Of a DNA stretch of 64,000 bases, positions 8,526-16,487 are shown in pieces (position 1 is the first letter of the stretch; every line of letters begins with the position of its first letter). Below the pieces are notes generated by a model, which saw only the letters and a program-made list of their open reading frames with translations, did not search any database and had not been told where the DNA came from. The stretch is from the NCBI RefSeq assembly GCF_043555935.1, contig NZ_JBIGIB010000005.1:310001-374000 (forward strand). The letters are read 5' to 3'. The translations under genes and the position numbers were made by a program. Origin of the DNA: Pelomonas baiyunensis (GTDB taxonomy: Bacteria > Pseudomonadota > Gammaproteobacteria > Burkholderiales > Burkholderiaceae_C).

Positions 8526-8882
8526 TCAGCCCACGTCCACGAACACGAAGTGCTTGCGCACCGGCGCCAGCACCTCGAACTCGCCCTCGAAGCCCGGCGG
8601 GATGACCCCGCCCTGGCCCGGGCCGATGTCCACCGCGCCGGCCGGCCCGTGCAGCCGCACCCGGCCTTCCAGCACATGGAAGTACTCCTGCCGGCCGGGC
8701 GGAAACACGATGCGCCAGCGGCCCACCTCGCAGGCCCAGATGCCGGCGCTCATGGGGCCGGCCTCGTGCAGCGTCCAGGTCTTGCGCTGCGGGGCGCCGC
8801 TGATGCGGCGGTCCTCGCGGGGCTGGTCATGCACAGGCGCGAGGCCGTCGGTCGAATCGATGAGGACGATCTTCGGCGTCAT
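8526..8882 (-). CDS. Cupin-domain protein (DUF861/Cupin_3 type)
   Basis: A 118-residue single cupin. It shows the core pattern of the DUF861 family: GIWACEVGRWRIVFPPGRQEYFHVLEG, then GPGQGGVIPPGFEGEFEVLAPVRKHFVFV. This family includes (S)-ureidoglycine aminohydrolase-like proteins and many of unknown function, and the metal-binding histidines are only partly conserved here. The start overlaps the dtd stop by four bases (8879-8882), so the two genes are translationally coupled. The substrate is not assignable. Confidence 0.8.
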   Translation of the reverse strand: MTPKIVLIDSTDGLAPVHDQPREDRRISGAPQRKTWTLHEAGPMSAGIWACEVGRWRIVFPPGRQEYFHVLEGRVRLHGPAGAVDIGPGQGGVIPPGFEGEFEVLAPVRKHFVFVDVG

Positions 8883-9322
8883 GCGTTCATCCGCATCGGA
8901 ATGGTGACGGGGCCGTCGTTGATGAGATGCACCTGCATGTCGGCCCCGAACTCGCCACAGGCCACCACCGGGTGCTGGCGGCGGGCCACCGCCAGCGTGT
9001 GTTCATAAAGCCGACGCCCCAGCTCGGCCGGGGCTGCGCCGGTGAAGCTGGGCCGGTTGCCGCCCGAGGTGTCGGCCGCCAGCGTGAACTGGCTGACGAT
9101 GAGCAGCCCGCCGCCCACGTCCTGCAGGCTGCGGTTCATCTTGCCGGCGTCGTCGCTGAACACGCGCAGCTTGAGCACTTTGGCAATCAGCTTTTCGGCC
9201 ACCGCTTCGGTGTCGGTGGGCTCCGCGCACACCAGCATCAGAAAGCCGGCGCCCACGTCGCCCACGACGGCTCCACCCACCTCCACGCGGGCTTGTTTCA
9301 CGCGCTGCAGTACGGCGATCAC
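8879..9322 (-). CDS. dtd: D-aminoacyl-tRNA deacylase
   Basis: A 147-residue protein of normal Dtd length. The N-terminal MIAVLQRVKQARVEV, the catalytic GGGLLIVSQFTLAAD and the cross-subunit GPVTIPM motif (here NDGPVTIP) are all present. Family role: hydrolysis of D-aminoacyl-tRNA, preventing D-amino acids from entering protein, in the cytoplasm. It overlaps the cation efflux gene upstream (9319-9322) and the cupin gene downstream (8879-8882), forming a tight three-gene minus-strand operon. Confidence 0.95.
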   Translation of the reverse strand: MIAVLQRVKQARVEVGGAVVGDVGAGFLMLVCAEPTDTEAVAEKLIAKVLKLRVFSDDAGKMNRSLQDVGGGLLIVSQFTLAADTSGGNRPSFTGAAPAELGRRLYEHTLAVARRQHPVVACGEFGADMQVHLINDGPVTIPMRMNA

Positions 9323-10212
9323 AGCAGGTCCTTCGGATCGTCGAAATGGGCTTCCACATCCATGGGCAGCAACTGGATGCTGGCGCGCAGGCCGGGCACG
9401 GCGCTCATCAAGGCCTGTTCGACCGAGGTGCGCAGCGCGGCGGCACGGCCCAGCGTCCAGCTGGCCGGCATGTGCATGTGCATGTCCACGAAGCGGCGCT
9501 GGCCGGCGACCCGGCTGGTCACGTGATCAAAGCGCACGGCGGTGGGGTGGCGGAAGTCGTCCAGCACGGCGTGCACCTGCGCCAACGATTCGGCGTCCAG
9601 CGCTTCGTCCATGAGGCCGCTGGTGGATTCACGCATCAGGTGCACACCCTCGCGCAGGATGTTCAGCGCCACCACCACGGCGAGCAGCGGGTCCAGCCAG
9701 TCCCAGCCGGTGGCCAGCACGCCCAGCAGGCCCAGCACCACGCCGGCGGACGTCCAGACGTCGGTGATCAGGTGCCGGGCGTCGCCTTCGAGGGCGACGG
9801 ACCGCACCTCGCGCGCTTTGCGCAGCATGGCCCAGGCCAGCCCGCCGTTGATGGCCGAGCTGACGATGGCCAGCGCCACGCCCAGGCCCACGTCGTGCAA
9901 GGGCTCGGGGTGGCGCCAGCGGTCCGCCGCGCCCCACAGGATGCCGAGCGCCGCGGCAATGATCAGGATGCCCTCGAAGCCGCTGGAGAAGTACTCCGCC
10001 TTGTGGTGGCCGTAGGGGTGTTCGGCGTCCGGCGGCTGGGCGGCGAGTGTCACCATCGCCAATGCGAACACCGCGCCGGCCAGGTTGACCAGCGATTCCA
10101 GGGCATCGGCCGCCAGGCTGACGGAGCCGGTCCACCACCAGGCACCGGTCTTGAGGACGATGGTCACGATGGCGGTGGCCACCGAGAGTTTGAGATAGGC
10201 GCTGGCTTGCAT
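9319..10212 (-). CDS. Cation diffusion facilitator (CDF) family efflux protein
   Basis: A 297-residue inner-membrane protein. The transmembrane part carries the metal-site motifs SLAADALESLVNLAG and DARHLITDVWTS, together with HPYGHHKAEYFSSG. A C-terminal cytoplasmic domain contains RFVDMHMHMP. Family role: proton-coupled export of Zn(II), Fe(II) or similar divalent cations. The start is set at 10212 (MQASAYLK), where the first membrane segment begins. An upstream in-frame start would add a non-conserved leader across the argB promoter. First gene of the minus-strand operon, divergent from argB. Confidence 0.9.
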   Translation of the reverse strand: MQASAYLKLSVATAIVTIVLKTGAWWWTGSVSLAADALESLVNLAGAVFALAMVTLAAQPPDAEHPYGHHKAEYFSSGFEGILIIAAALGILWGAADRWRHPEPLHDVGLGVALAIVSSAINGGLAWAMLRKAREVRSVALEGDARHLITDVWTSAGVVLGLLGVLATGWDWLDPLLAVVVALNILREGVHLMRESTSGLMDEALDAESLAQVHAVLDDFRHPTAVRFDHVTSRVAGQRRFVDMHMHMPASWTLGRAAALRTSVEQALMSAVPGLRASIQLLPMDVEAHFDDPKDLL

Positions 10213-10219
10213 GGCGCGA

Positions 10220-10247
10220 TTGTCGCCAAGCGGGGTGTTCCTAGAAT
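10220..10247 (+). promoter_or_regulatory. Candidate sigma-70 promoter of argB
   Basis: TTGTCG (10220-10225) and TAGAAT (10242-10247) are separated by 16 bp in the 59-bp gap between the divergent CDF gene and argB. Transcription would start near 10254. CCGGAG at about 10259 can serve as ribosome-binding site for the ATG at 10272. The same CTAGAAT hexamer context occurs before tatA, petA and tRNA-Thr in this window. Confidence 0.5.
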
Positions 10248-10271
10248 GCCGGCCATCTCCGGAGCCCACGC

Positions 10272-11174
10272 ATGACCACCCACACCACCGACGTCGCCCA
10301 CATCGCCCCGCGCGAGAAGGCGGAGATCCTGTCGCAAGCCCTGCCGTACATCCGCAAGTTCCACGGCAAGACCATCGTCATCAAGTACGGCGGCAACGCC
10401 ATGACCGACCCCGAGCTGCAGCAGGCCTTCGCCGAAGACGTGGTGCTGCTCAAGCTGGTGGGCCTGAACCCGGTGGTGGTGCACGGCGGCGGCCCGCAGA
10501 TCGAAGACGCGCTGAACAAGCTGGGCAAGAAGGGCCACTTCATCCAGGGCATGCGCGTGACCGACGCCGAGACCATGAGCGTCGTCGAATGGGTGCTGGC
10601 CGGTGAGGTGCAGCAAGACATCGTCGGCCTGATCAACGCCGCTGGCGGCAAGGCCGTGGGCCTGACCGGCCGTGACGGCGGCATGATCCGCGCCAAGCAG
10701 CTGCGCATGGTCGACAAGGACGACCCCGCCAAGGAACACGACATCGGCCAGGTCGGCGACATCGTCTCCATCGACCCCAGCGTGGTGAAGGCCCTGCAGG
10801 ACGACCAGTTCATTCCGGTCGTCAGCCCCATCGGCTTCGGCGAGAAGAACGAGAGCTACAACATCAACGCCGACGTGGTGGCCGCCAAGCTGGCCACCGT
10901 GCTGCAAGCCGAGAAGCTGCTGATGCTGACCAACATTCGCGGCGTGCTGGACAAGCAGGGCGAACTGCTGACCGAGCTGACGCCCCGCCGCATCGACGAG
11001 TTGGTGGCCGACGGAACCATCAGCGGCGGCATGATCCCCAAGATCGCCGGCGCTATCGACGCGGCCAAGAGCGGCGTGAACGCCGTGCACATCATCGACG
11101 GCCGCGTACCCCACGCCATGTTGCTGGAGGTGCTGAGCGACCAGGCGTACGGAACGATGATTTCGTCTCGATGA
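10272..11174 (+). CDS. argB: Acetylglutamate kinase
   Basis: A 300-residue amino-acid-kinase-fold enzyme that phosphorylates N-acetyl-L-glutamate with ATP in arginine synthesis. It shows IVIKYGGNAM at the nucleotide site, VVVHGGGPQIEDAL for the substrate glycine-rich loop, and GGMIPKIAGAIDAAKSGV at the C-terminal nucleotide-binding region. An N-terminal helix of about 25 residues before the core is of the type associated with arginine feedback-sensitive hexamers, but regulation is not proven here. A separate arginine gene, argJ, lies at 36680. Confidence 0.97.
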   Translation: MTTHTTDVAHIAPREKAEILSQALPYIRKFHGKTIVIKYGGNAMTDPELQQAFAEDVVLLKLVGLNPVVVHGGGPQIEDALNKLGKKGHFIQGMRVTDAETMSVVEWVLAGEVQQDIVGLINAAGGKAVGLTGRDGGMIRAKQLRMVDKDDPAKEHDIGQVGDIVSIDPSVVKALQDDQFIPVVSPIGFGEKNESYNINADVVAAKLATVLQAEKLLMLTNIRGVLDKQGELLTELTPRRIDELVADGTISGGMIPKIAGAIDAAKSGVNAVHIIDGRVPHAMLLEVLSDQAYGTMISSR

Positions 11175-11214
11175 GGCCGGTGATGCGCGCGGCAGCGCCG
11201 GCCGAAGGGGCTGC

Positions 11215-11901
11215 ATGCGAGTGAATCGCCGCGACCGGGTTTGGCTGTTTGACCTCGACGACACGCTGCACAACGCCTCGCACCAGGCGTTTGCAGCGCT
11301 GAACGCGAGCATGACGGCCTACATCGAAACGCACCTGGGCCTCTCCACCGAGGCCGCCGTGGCGCTGCGCCACCGCTACTGGTTGCGCTACGGCGCCACG
11401 CTGACCGGCCTGCAGCGCCACCACGGCATCAAGCCCGCACATTTCCTGCACGAAACCCACCGGCTGCCGGGGTTGGACGCGCACCTGCACGGCCACCCGC
11501 ACGACCTGGCTGCGCTGCGTCAGCTGCCGGGCCGCAAGTTCCTGATGACCAACGCGCCGCTGGCCTACGCCGAGCGTGTGCTGGCCGCGATTGGCCTGTC
11601 GAGCGTGTTCGAGGGGCTGATCTGCATCGAAGACATGGCCTGCTTCGGCCAGTCACGCCCCAAGCCCGATGCGCGCATGTTCCGCATGGTGCTGGCGCGG
11701 CTGAAGGTCTCGCCCACCCGCTGTGTGCTGGTGGAAGACACGCTCATCCACCAGAAAACCGCACACGGCCTGGGGATGAAGACCGTGTGGATGCAGCGAT
11801 GGCTGCGCCGTGCGGGCCGCGATCGGCTGGCGCGCCGCCCCGCCTACGTGAGTCGCCGCGTCGCGTCGCTGGCTGAACTGGTGAGGTCTCCCCATTTCTG
11901 A
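11215..11901 (+). CDS. HAD-family pyrimidine 5'-nucleotidase-like hydrolase
   Basis: A 228-residue HAD phosphatase. Motif I is WLFDLDDTLHNAS (nucleophile and acid Asp), motif II lies in FLMTNAP, the lysine is in RPKPDARMF, and motif III is LVEDTLIHQKTA. This is the Sdt1/pyrimidine nucleotidase subgroup commonly found between argB and slmA in betaproteobacteria. The basic C-terminus (RRAGRDRLARRP) is typical of that subgroup. Cytoplasmic. The exact nucleotide substrate is not shown by sequence. Confidence 0.88.
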   Translation: MRVNRRDRVWLFDLDDTLHNASHQAFAALNASMTAYIETHLGLSTEAAVALRHRYWLRYGATLTGLQRHHGIKPAHFLHETHRLPGLDAHLHGHPHDLAALRQLPGRKFLMTNAPLAYAERVLAAIGLSSVFEGLICIEDMACFGQSRPKPDARMFRMVLARLKVSPTRCVLVEDTLIHQKTAHGLGMKTVWMQRWLRRAGRDRLARRPAYVSRRVASLAELVRSPHF

Positions 11902-11977
11902 AGGAGGTGGGCGGGGCTGAGGTTCTCAGGGCTGGCAGACAATACGCAGTCCGCCGCTTGAACCGCCTGCCACACCC

Positions 11978-12664
11978 ATGACCCCGTTCTCGGTCCTGAT
12001 CGTCGAAGACCAAGCCCGTTTCCGGGAGGCATTCACCCACGCGCTGGGCAGCCTGCCCGACATCGAACTGCTGGGCATCGCGCCCGACCTGCCCCAGGGG
12101 CGCCGCATGTTCGACCAGTTCCTGCCTGACGTGCTGCTGGTGGACCTGGACCTGCCCGGGGGCAGCGGCATCGAGCTCATCCGCCACGCCGCCCAGACGC
12201 GGCCGCAGTGCGAGGTGATGGTGATTTCCGTGTTCGGCGACGAGCAGCACGTGGTGGCCAGCATCGAAGCCGGCGCCACCGGCTACCTGCTCAAAGACAG
12301 CCTGGCGCTGGACCTGCCCGGCCAGTTGCGCTCGCTGCGCGCCGGCGGCAGCCCCATCAGCCCCGTCATCGCCCGGCGCCTGCTGGTGCGCCTGGCCCCG
12401 GGCGCGCAAAGCAGCACCGGCCCGTCGCCGGAAGCCATGGCCGCGGCGATGGCCGACGAGGAAGTGGTGGCCTTGTCCGAGCAGGAGTCGCGCGTGCTGC
12501 ACCTGGCGGCCAAGGGCTTCACCTTCGACGAGATCGCGCAGTTCATGCAGGTCTCGCCCCACACCGTCATGACCTATGTGAAGCGCGTGTACCGCAAGCT
12601 GCATGTGCGCTCCAAGGTCGAAGCCATCTACGAGGCCCGCCGCCTCGGCTGGCTGCGCGACTGA
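11978..12664 (+). CDS. NarL/LuxR-family response regulator (orphan)
   Basis: A 228-residue two-domain regulator. The N-terminal receiver has LIVEDQARFRE and the phospho-acceptor Asp in VLLVDLDLPGGSG, followed by the conserved Ser/Thr region VMVISVFGD and the Lys in YLLKDS. The C-terminal LuxR-type helix-turn-helix reads LSEQESRVLHLAAKGFTFDEIAQFMQVSPHTVMTYVKRVYRKL. No histidine kinase is encoded nearby, so the partner is elsewhere. It is inserted between the HAD gene and slmA. GACAAT at about 11938 could be a -10 box. Confidence 0.92.
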   Translation: MTPFSVLIVEDQARFREAFTHALGSLPDIELLGIAPDLPQGRRMFDQFLPDVLLVDLDLPGGSGIELIRHAAQTRPQCEVMVISVFGDEQHVVASIEAGATGYLLKDSLALDLPGQLRSLRAGGSPISPVIARRLLVRLAPGAQSSTGPSPEAMAAAMADEEVVALSEQESRVLHLAAKGFTFDEIAQFMQVSPHTVMTYVKRVYRKLHVRSKVEAIYEARRLGWLRD

Positions 12665-12683
12665 GTCTTCACCCGCGCGGCGC

Positions 12684-13313
12684 ATGGACTCGGCAACGCC
12701 CTCCGCAGACGCTGCAGCCCCGGCGCCCCGCAAGCGCCTGAAGCCCGGCGAGCGGCGCGCGCAGATCCTGCAGGTGCTGGCCGCCATGCTGCAGGAGCCC
12801 GGTGCCGAGCGCATCACCACCGCCGCCTTGGCCGCCCGGCTGGACCTGAGCGAGGCGGCGCTGTACCGCCACTTCGCCAGCAAGGCGCAGATGTTCGAGG
12901 CGCTGATCGAGTTCATCGAAAGCAGCGTGTTCGGGCTGGTCAACGGCATCGTCGACACGCCACACCCGCTGCCCCCACCGGGCAAGGCGGGCCGCATTGC
13001 CAGCGTGGTGCTGCAGTTCGGCGAGAAGAACCCGGGCCTGACCCGTGTGATGGTGGGCGACGCGCTGGTGTACGAGCACGAGCGGCTCACCGCCCGCATC
13101 AACCAGTTCTTCGACCGCATCGAGTCGTCGCTGCGCCAGGTGCTGCGCGCGGCCGCCGAGGCGCAGGGGGCGCTCACGCCCACCGTGCAGGCCCAGGTGC
13201 AGGCCTCGGTGTGGGTCAGCTTCATCATGGGCCGGCTGCAGCGCTACGCGCGCTCGGGCTTCAAGCGGCTGCCGACCGAGCAGTTGGAGGCGTCGCTGCG
13301 CAGCATTGGCTGA
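12684..13313 (+). CDS. slmA: Nucleoid occlusion factor, TetR family
   Basis: A 209-residue TetR-type protein. After a proline/alanine-rich N-terminal tail comes KPGERRAQILQVLAAML, then the helix-turn-helix ITTAALAARLDLSEAALYRHFASKAQMFEALIEFIE, typical of SlmA (formerly Ttk). Family role: binds specific chromosomal sites and blocks FtsZ assembly over the nucleoid. The start at 12684 is the first ATG after the response-regulator stop. Slightly longer than E. coli SlmA (198 residues) because of the tail. Confidence 0.9.
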   Translation: MDSATPSADAAAPAPRKRLKPGERRAQILQVLAAMLQEPGAERITTAALAARLDLSEAALYRHFASKAQMFEALIEFIESSVFGLVNGIVDTPHPLPPPGKAGRIASVVLQFGEKNPGLTRVMVGDALVYEHERLTARINQFFDRIESSLRQVLRAAAEAQGALTPTVQAQVQASVWVSFIMGRLQRYARSGFKRLPTEQLEASLRSIG

Positions 13314-13325
13314 GGTCGCGCCGCC

Positions 13326-13338
13326 TAAACTGCGGCGA
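13326..13338 (+). promoter_or_regulatory. Candidate -10 box of a leaderless DUF815 mRNA
   Basis: TAAACT at 13326-13331 lies seven bases upstream of the ATG at 13338, and there is no Shine-Dalgarno sequence between them. A start of transcription at its usual distance would fall on the A of the ATG. This is inference from spacing only. Confidence 0.35.
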
Positions 13339-14267
13339 TGTCTGCTGCGCTTGAATCCCTGATCGCCCGAGCCGAGGGCTTGTTGAGCCGCCTGGAGGCG
13401 GTATTGCCCGCCCCGCCGGCGGCGCCGGATTGGACCGCCTCCGTGGCGTTTCGGGCGCGCCGCCGTCATGGTGCGTTGTGCCTGGAGCCAGTGCGGGCGG
13501 TGAGCCGCATCGCCCTGGCGGACCTGAAGGAAGTGGAGCCGCAAAAGGCCAAGCTGCTGCGCAACACCGCCCAGTTCGTGGCTGGCCGCCCGGCCAACAA
13601 CGTGCTGCTGACGGGCGCCAAGGGCACGGGCAAGAGTTCGCTGATCAAGGCGGTGCTCAACGAGTTTGCAGGCCAGGGCCTGCGGCTGATTGAAGTGGAC
13701 AAGGCCGATCTGGTGGACCTGCCGGACCTGATCGAGCAGGTGCACGGCCGCCCGGAGCGCTTCGTGGTTTTCTGCGACGACCTGAGCTTTGACGAAGGCG
13801 AGGCCAGCTACAAGGCGCTCAAGAGCATCCTGGACGGCTCGGTGGCTGCAGCCAGCGAGAACGTGCTGATCTACGCCACCAGCAACCGCCGCCACCTGCT
13901 GCCCGAGAAGATGGCCGACAACCTGAGCGGCAAGCGCGGCGAGCACGGCGAAATCCATCCCGGGGAGGCGGTCGAGGAAAAGATCTCGCTGTCCGAGCGC
14001 TTCGGGTTGTGGATCAGCTTCTACCCCTTCAGCCAGGACGAATACCTGACCATCGTGGCCCAGTGGCTGCGGCACTTCGGGCTGAGCGAGGCGGCCATCG
14101 AGGCCAACCGCCAGGAGGCGCTGGTGTGGGCGCTGGAGCGCGGCTCGCGCTCGGGCCGGGTGGCGTTCCAGTTCGCACGCGACCGCGCCGGTCGTGCTGC
14201 CCCGGAGGCGTCGGCGCCCGCGCTGCGCATTGGCGATGACGCGCCGGAGGGGCTGGACCATGTCTGA
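13338..14267 (+). CDS. DUF815-family AAA+ ATPase
   Basis: A 309-residue P-loop ATPase. Walker A is LLTGAKGTGKSSLIKAVL near residue 95 and Walker B is FVVFCDDLSFDEGE. The following IYATSNRRHLLPE and the arginine-containing LSERFGLWISFYPFS are as in DUF815 proteins. The biochemical function of the family is not established. In betaproteobacteria it commonly sits next to mutT, as here, where the mutT start lies 8 bp inside its 3' end. Confidence 0.88.
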   Translation: MSAALESLIARAEGLLSRLEAVLPAPPAAPDWTASVAFRARRRHGALCLEPVRAVSRIALADLKEVEPQKAKLLRNTAQFVAGRPANNVLLTGAKGTGKSSLIKAVLNEFAGQGLRLIEVDKADLVDLPDLIEQVHGRPERFVVFCDDLSFDEGEASYKALKSILDGSVAAASENVLIYATSNRRHLLPEKMADNLSGKRGEHGEIHPGEAVEEKISLSERFGLWISFYPFSQDEYLTIVAQWLRHFGLSEAAIEANRQEALVWALERGSRSGRVAFQFARDRAGRAAPEASAPALRIGDDAPEGLDHV

Positions 14268-14706
14268 CGCCGAACGCGTGCCGGTGGAAGTGGCTGTGGG
14301 CGTGCTGGTGGAGTGTGACGCGGCCGGGCGGGAAGGGCGTTTTCTGCTGACCTCTCGCCCCGCTGACAAGGTGTATGCCGGCTACTGGGAATACCCCGGC
14401 GGCAAGGTGGAGCCCGGTGAAACCGTGGCGCAGGCGCTCGCGCGCGAGTTGCGCGAAGAGTTGGGCATCGAGATCGGCGCCGCCCACCCGTGGCAGGTGC
14501 TGGTGATGGACTACCCCCACGCCCGCGTGCGGCTGAACTTCTGCAAGGTGTACGACTGGACCGGCGAGTTCCAGATGCTGGAAGGCCAGCAGATGGCCTG
14601 GTCCGATTTGCCGGTTCAGGTGCAGCCGGTGCTGCCCGGCACCATCCCCGTGCTGCAGTGGTTTGCGGCCGAACGCGGCCACACCGGCCCGACTCACCTA
14701 GACTGA
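14260..14706 (+). CDS. mutT: NUDIX hydrolase, MutT (8-oxo-dGTP diphosphatase) type
   Basis: A 148-residue protein with a complete Nudix box: GGKVEPGETVAQALARELREELGI, fitting GX5EX7REUXEEXGU. The start ATG at 14260 overlaps the DUF815 stop by 8 bp. Longer open sequence upstream belongs to the DUF815 gene in another frame. Family role: removal of oxidised guanine nucleotides from the pool, cytoplasmic. Substrate specificity is inferred from similarity and gene order only. Confidence 0.88.
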   Translation: MSDAERVPVEVAVGVLVECDAAGREGRFLLTSRPADKVYAGYWEYPGGKVEPGETVAQALARELREELGIEIGAAHPWQVLVMDYPHARVRLNFCKVYDWTGEFQMLEGQQMAWSDLPVQVQPVLPGTIPVLQWFAAERGHTGPTHLD

Positions 14707-14711
14707 ATCCC
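14699..14711 (+). promoter_or_regulatory. Candidate -10 box directly before hisI
   Basis: TAGACT at 14699-14704 covers the mutT stop region and ends eight bases before the hisI ATG at 14712. No ribosome-binding site is visible in between, so an mRNA from here would be leaderless or nearly so. Alternatively hisI is only read as part of the upstream operon. Confidence 0.3.
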
Positions 14712-15104
14712 ATGAGCAGTTGGTTGGACGAAGTGAAGTGGGACGACAAGGGCCTGGTGCCCGTGATCGCCCAGGAGCAGGGCACGGGTGACGTGCTGAT
14801 GTTTGCGTGGATGAACCGCGAGGCCCTGGCGCTGACGGCCGAGCGCGGCCAGGCGGTGTATTTCAGCCGCTCGCGGAACAAGCTGTGGCACAAGGGCGAA
14901 GAGAGCGGCCATTTCCAGCAGGTGCACAGCATCCGCATGGACTGCGACAACGACGTCGTGCTGCTGACCATCACCCAGCTGGGCCATGACCCTGGCATCG
15001 CCTGCCACACCGGTCGGCACAGCTGCTTCTTCCAGAAGCTCGAAAACGGCGCCTGGAGCCCCGCCGAGCCGGTGCTGAAAGACCCCAAGAAGATTTATGA
15101 GTGA
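14712..15104 (+). CDS. hisI: Phosphoribosyl-AMP cyclohydrolase
   Basis: A 130-residue enzyme of histidine synthesis that opens the purine ring of PR-AMP. The hallmark motifs are present: MFAWMNREAL, YFSRSRNKLWHKGEESGH, the metal Asp cluster in RMDCDNDVVLL, and the metal cysteines in ACHTGRHSCFF. It is a stand-alone HisI, with HisE encoded separately just downstream (8-bp overlap at 15097-15104), as is usual in betaproteobacteria. Confidence 0.96.
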   Translation: MSSWLDEVKWDDKGLVPVIAQEQGTGDVLMFAWMNREALALTAERGQAVYFSRSRNKLWHKGEESGHFQQVHSIRMDCDNDVVLLTITQLGHDPGIACHTGRHSCFFQKLENGAWSPAEPVLKDPKKIYE

Positions 15105-15420
15105 CGACATCCTCCGCCGCGTGGGCGCGGTCATCGACAGCCGCAAGGGCGCCGACCCGAGCACCAGCTACGTCGCCAAACTGTTCGACAAAGGCCTGGA
15201 CAGCATCCTGAAGAAGGTGGGCGAAGAGGCCACCGAAACCGTGATGGCCGCCAAGGATGGCGACCCGCAAAAGGTGGTCTACGAAGTGGCCGACCTGTGG
15301 TTCCACAGCATGGTCGCCCTGGCGCATTTCGGCCTCACGCCGCAGGACGTGCTGAACGAGCTGGCCCGCCGGGAAGGGTTGTCCGGCCTTGTTGAGTTCG
15401 CCGCGCGGCCCAAGGCTTGA
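15097..15420 (+). CDS. hisE: Phosphoribosyl-ATP pyrophosphatase
   Basis: A 107-residue all-alpha enzyme that removes pyrophosphate from PR-ATP, one step before HisI. SYVAKLFDKGLDSILKKVGEEATETVMAAKDGD contains the metal-binding EExxE pattern. KVVYEVADLWFHSMVAL holds the second acidic site. It overlaps hisI by 8 bp, which ensures coupled translation. Confidence 0.96.
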   Translation: MSDDILRRVGAVIDSRKGADPSTSYVAKLFDKGLDSILKKVGEEATETVMAAKDGDPQKVVYEVADLWFHSMVALAHFGLTPQDVLNELARREGLSGLVEFAARPKA

Positions 15421-15429
15421 GGGGAAGCC

Positions 15430-15789
15430 ATGCAAGAAGCTGGATTCCATGCCATGCCGCCTGAGGTCCAGCGCCTGCAGAGCCTGCGCCAGCTCACACT
15501 GGTGCTGTACCTGCTCTATGGCGTCGGCATGTTCACGGGCCTCCCGGCGCTGATTGCCGTGATCGTCAATCACGTGAAGTACGGTGACACGGCGCAGACG
15601 CTCTATGCCAGCCACTTCCGCTGGCAGATGCGCAGTTTCTGGTGGAGCCTCGTGTGGGCCGTTCTAGGCTTCCTGACCGTCTGGATCGGGGTGGGCTTCG
15701 TCATCCTGGGCCTGAACTGGTGCTGGCTGGTCTACCGCCTGGTGCGCGGTTTCCTGAACTGGAATGACGGCCGGCGCATGCCGGTCTGA
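15430..15789 (+). CDS. Small DUF4870-like membrane protein
   Basis: A 119-residue protein with about three hydrophobic segments: QLTLVLYLLYGVGMFTGLPALIAVIVNHV, SFWWSLVWAVLGFLTVWIGVGFVILGLNWCWLVYRLV. The pattern resembles DUF4870/Tic20-like membrane proteins. Similar genes stand between hisE and hinT in other betaproteobacteria. No enzymatic motif is seen. The start at 15430 follows GAGGGGAAG. It is probably co-transcribed with hisIE, and its function is unknown. Confidence 0.75.
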   Translation: MQEAGFHAMPPEVQRLQSLRQLTLVLYLLYGVGMFTGLPALIAVIVNHVKYGDTAQTLYASHFRWQMRSFWWSLVWAVLGFLTVWIGVGFVILGLNWCWLVYRLVRGFLNWNDGRRMPV

Positions 15790-15801
15790 CGGAGAACGAA
15801 C

Positions 15802-16149
15802 ATGTCACACGACCCGAACTGCATCTTCTGCAAGATCGTCGCCGGGCAGATCCCGAGCAAAAAGGTGTTCGAGGACGAAGACGTCCTGGCCTTCCACGAC
15901 ATCAACCCTTGGGCGCCCGTGCACCTGCTCGTCATCCCGAAGCGCCACATTGCCTCGATGGCGGATGTGACCGACGCCGAGGCGGCCTTGCTCGGCAAGA
16001 TGGTGGCGCTGGGCCCGAAGCTGATGAAGGACCTGGGCGTGACCAACGGGTTTCGCCATGTGATCAACACCGGCCCGGATGGCGGCCAGGAGGTGTATCA
16101 CTTGCATCTGCATGTCATGGGCGGTCCGCGCCCGTGGTTGAAAGGCTGA
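15802..16149 (+). CDS. Histidine triad nucleotide-binding protein (HinT type)
   Basis: A 115-residue HIT protein. The N-terminus CIFCKIVAGQIPSKKVFEDEDVLAFHDINP and the catalytic triad motif VYHLHLHVMGG are complete. Family role: phosphoramidase acting on aminoacyl-AMP or AMP-lysine compounds, cytoplasmic dimer. ACGGAGAA precedes the ATG. It stands between the his genes and tatABC, a common arrangement in this order. Confidence 0.93.
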   Translation: MSHDPNCIFCKIVAGQIPSKKVFEDEDVLAFHDINPWAPVHLLVIPKRHIASMADVTDAEAALLGKMVALGPKLMKDLGVTNGFRHVINTGPDGGQEVYHLHLHVMGGPRPWLKG

Positions 16150-16213
16150 GCGGCGGCCCCACCTAGCGCCGGCGTGTGACGGCCTGATGGCAGCGGCCAC
16201 GCGGCCCCTCACC

Positions 16214-16219
16214 TAGAAT
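16214..16219 (+). promoter_or_regulatory. Candidate -10 box upstream of tatA
   Basis: TAGAAT in the context CCTAGAAT lies in the 96-bp gap before tatA, 27 bp upstream of its ATG. No convincing -35 hexamer is seen at the right distance. AAGGAGC at about 16234 is the ribosome-binding site for tatA. Confidence 0.4.
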
Positions 16220-16245
16220 TTGAGCCAGTCCTCAAGGAGCAAGCA

Positions 16246-16479
16246 ATGGGTTCATTCAGCATCTGGCACTGGCTGATCGTGCTGGTCGTCGTCATCGCCA
16301 TTTTTGGCACCAAGAAGCTGCGCAACGTGGGTTCCGACCTCGGCGCTGCGGTCAAGGGCTTCAAGGACGGCATGAAAGACGGCTCGGCCGACGCGCCTGC
16401 CGCCCCGACCCAGCAAGTCACGGCCAGCAAGGCCCACGACCCGAACACGGTCGACGTTGACGCCAAGACCAAGTCGTAA
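16246..16479 (+). CDS. tatA: Twin-arginine translocase subunit TatA
   Basis: A 77-residue protein with one N-terminal membrane helix (WHWLIVLVVVIAIFGTKKL), the conserved FGxKKL hinge, and the amphipathic helix GSDLGAAVKGFKDGMKD. It forms the protein-conducting oligomer of the Tat system for export of folded proteins. One likely client in this window is the Rieske protein PetA. A good AAGGAGC site precedes the ATG. Confidence 0.96.
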   Translation: MGSFSIWHWLIVLVVVIAIFGTKKLRNVGSDLGAAVKGFKDGMKDGSADAPAAPTQQVTASKAHDPNTVDVDAKTKS

Positions 16480-16487
16480 GTCCTTCA

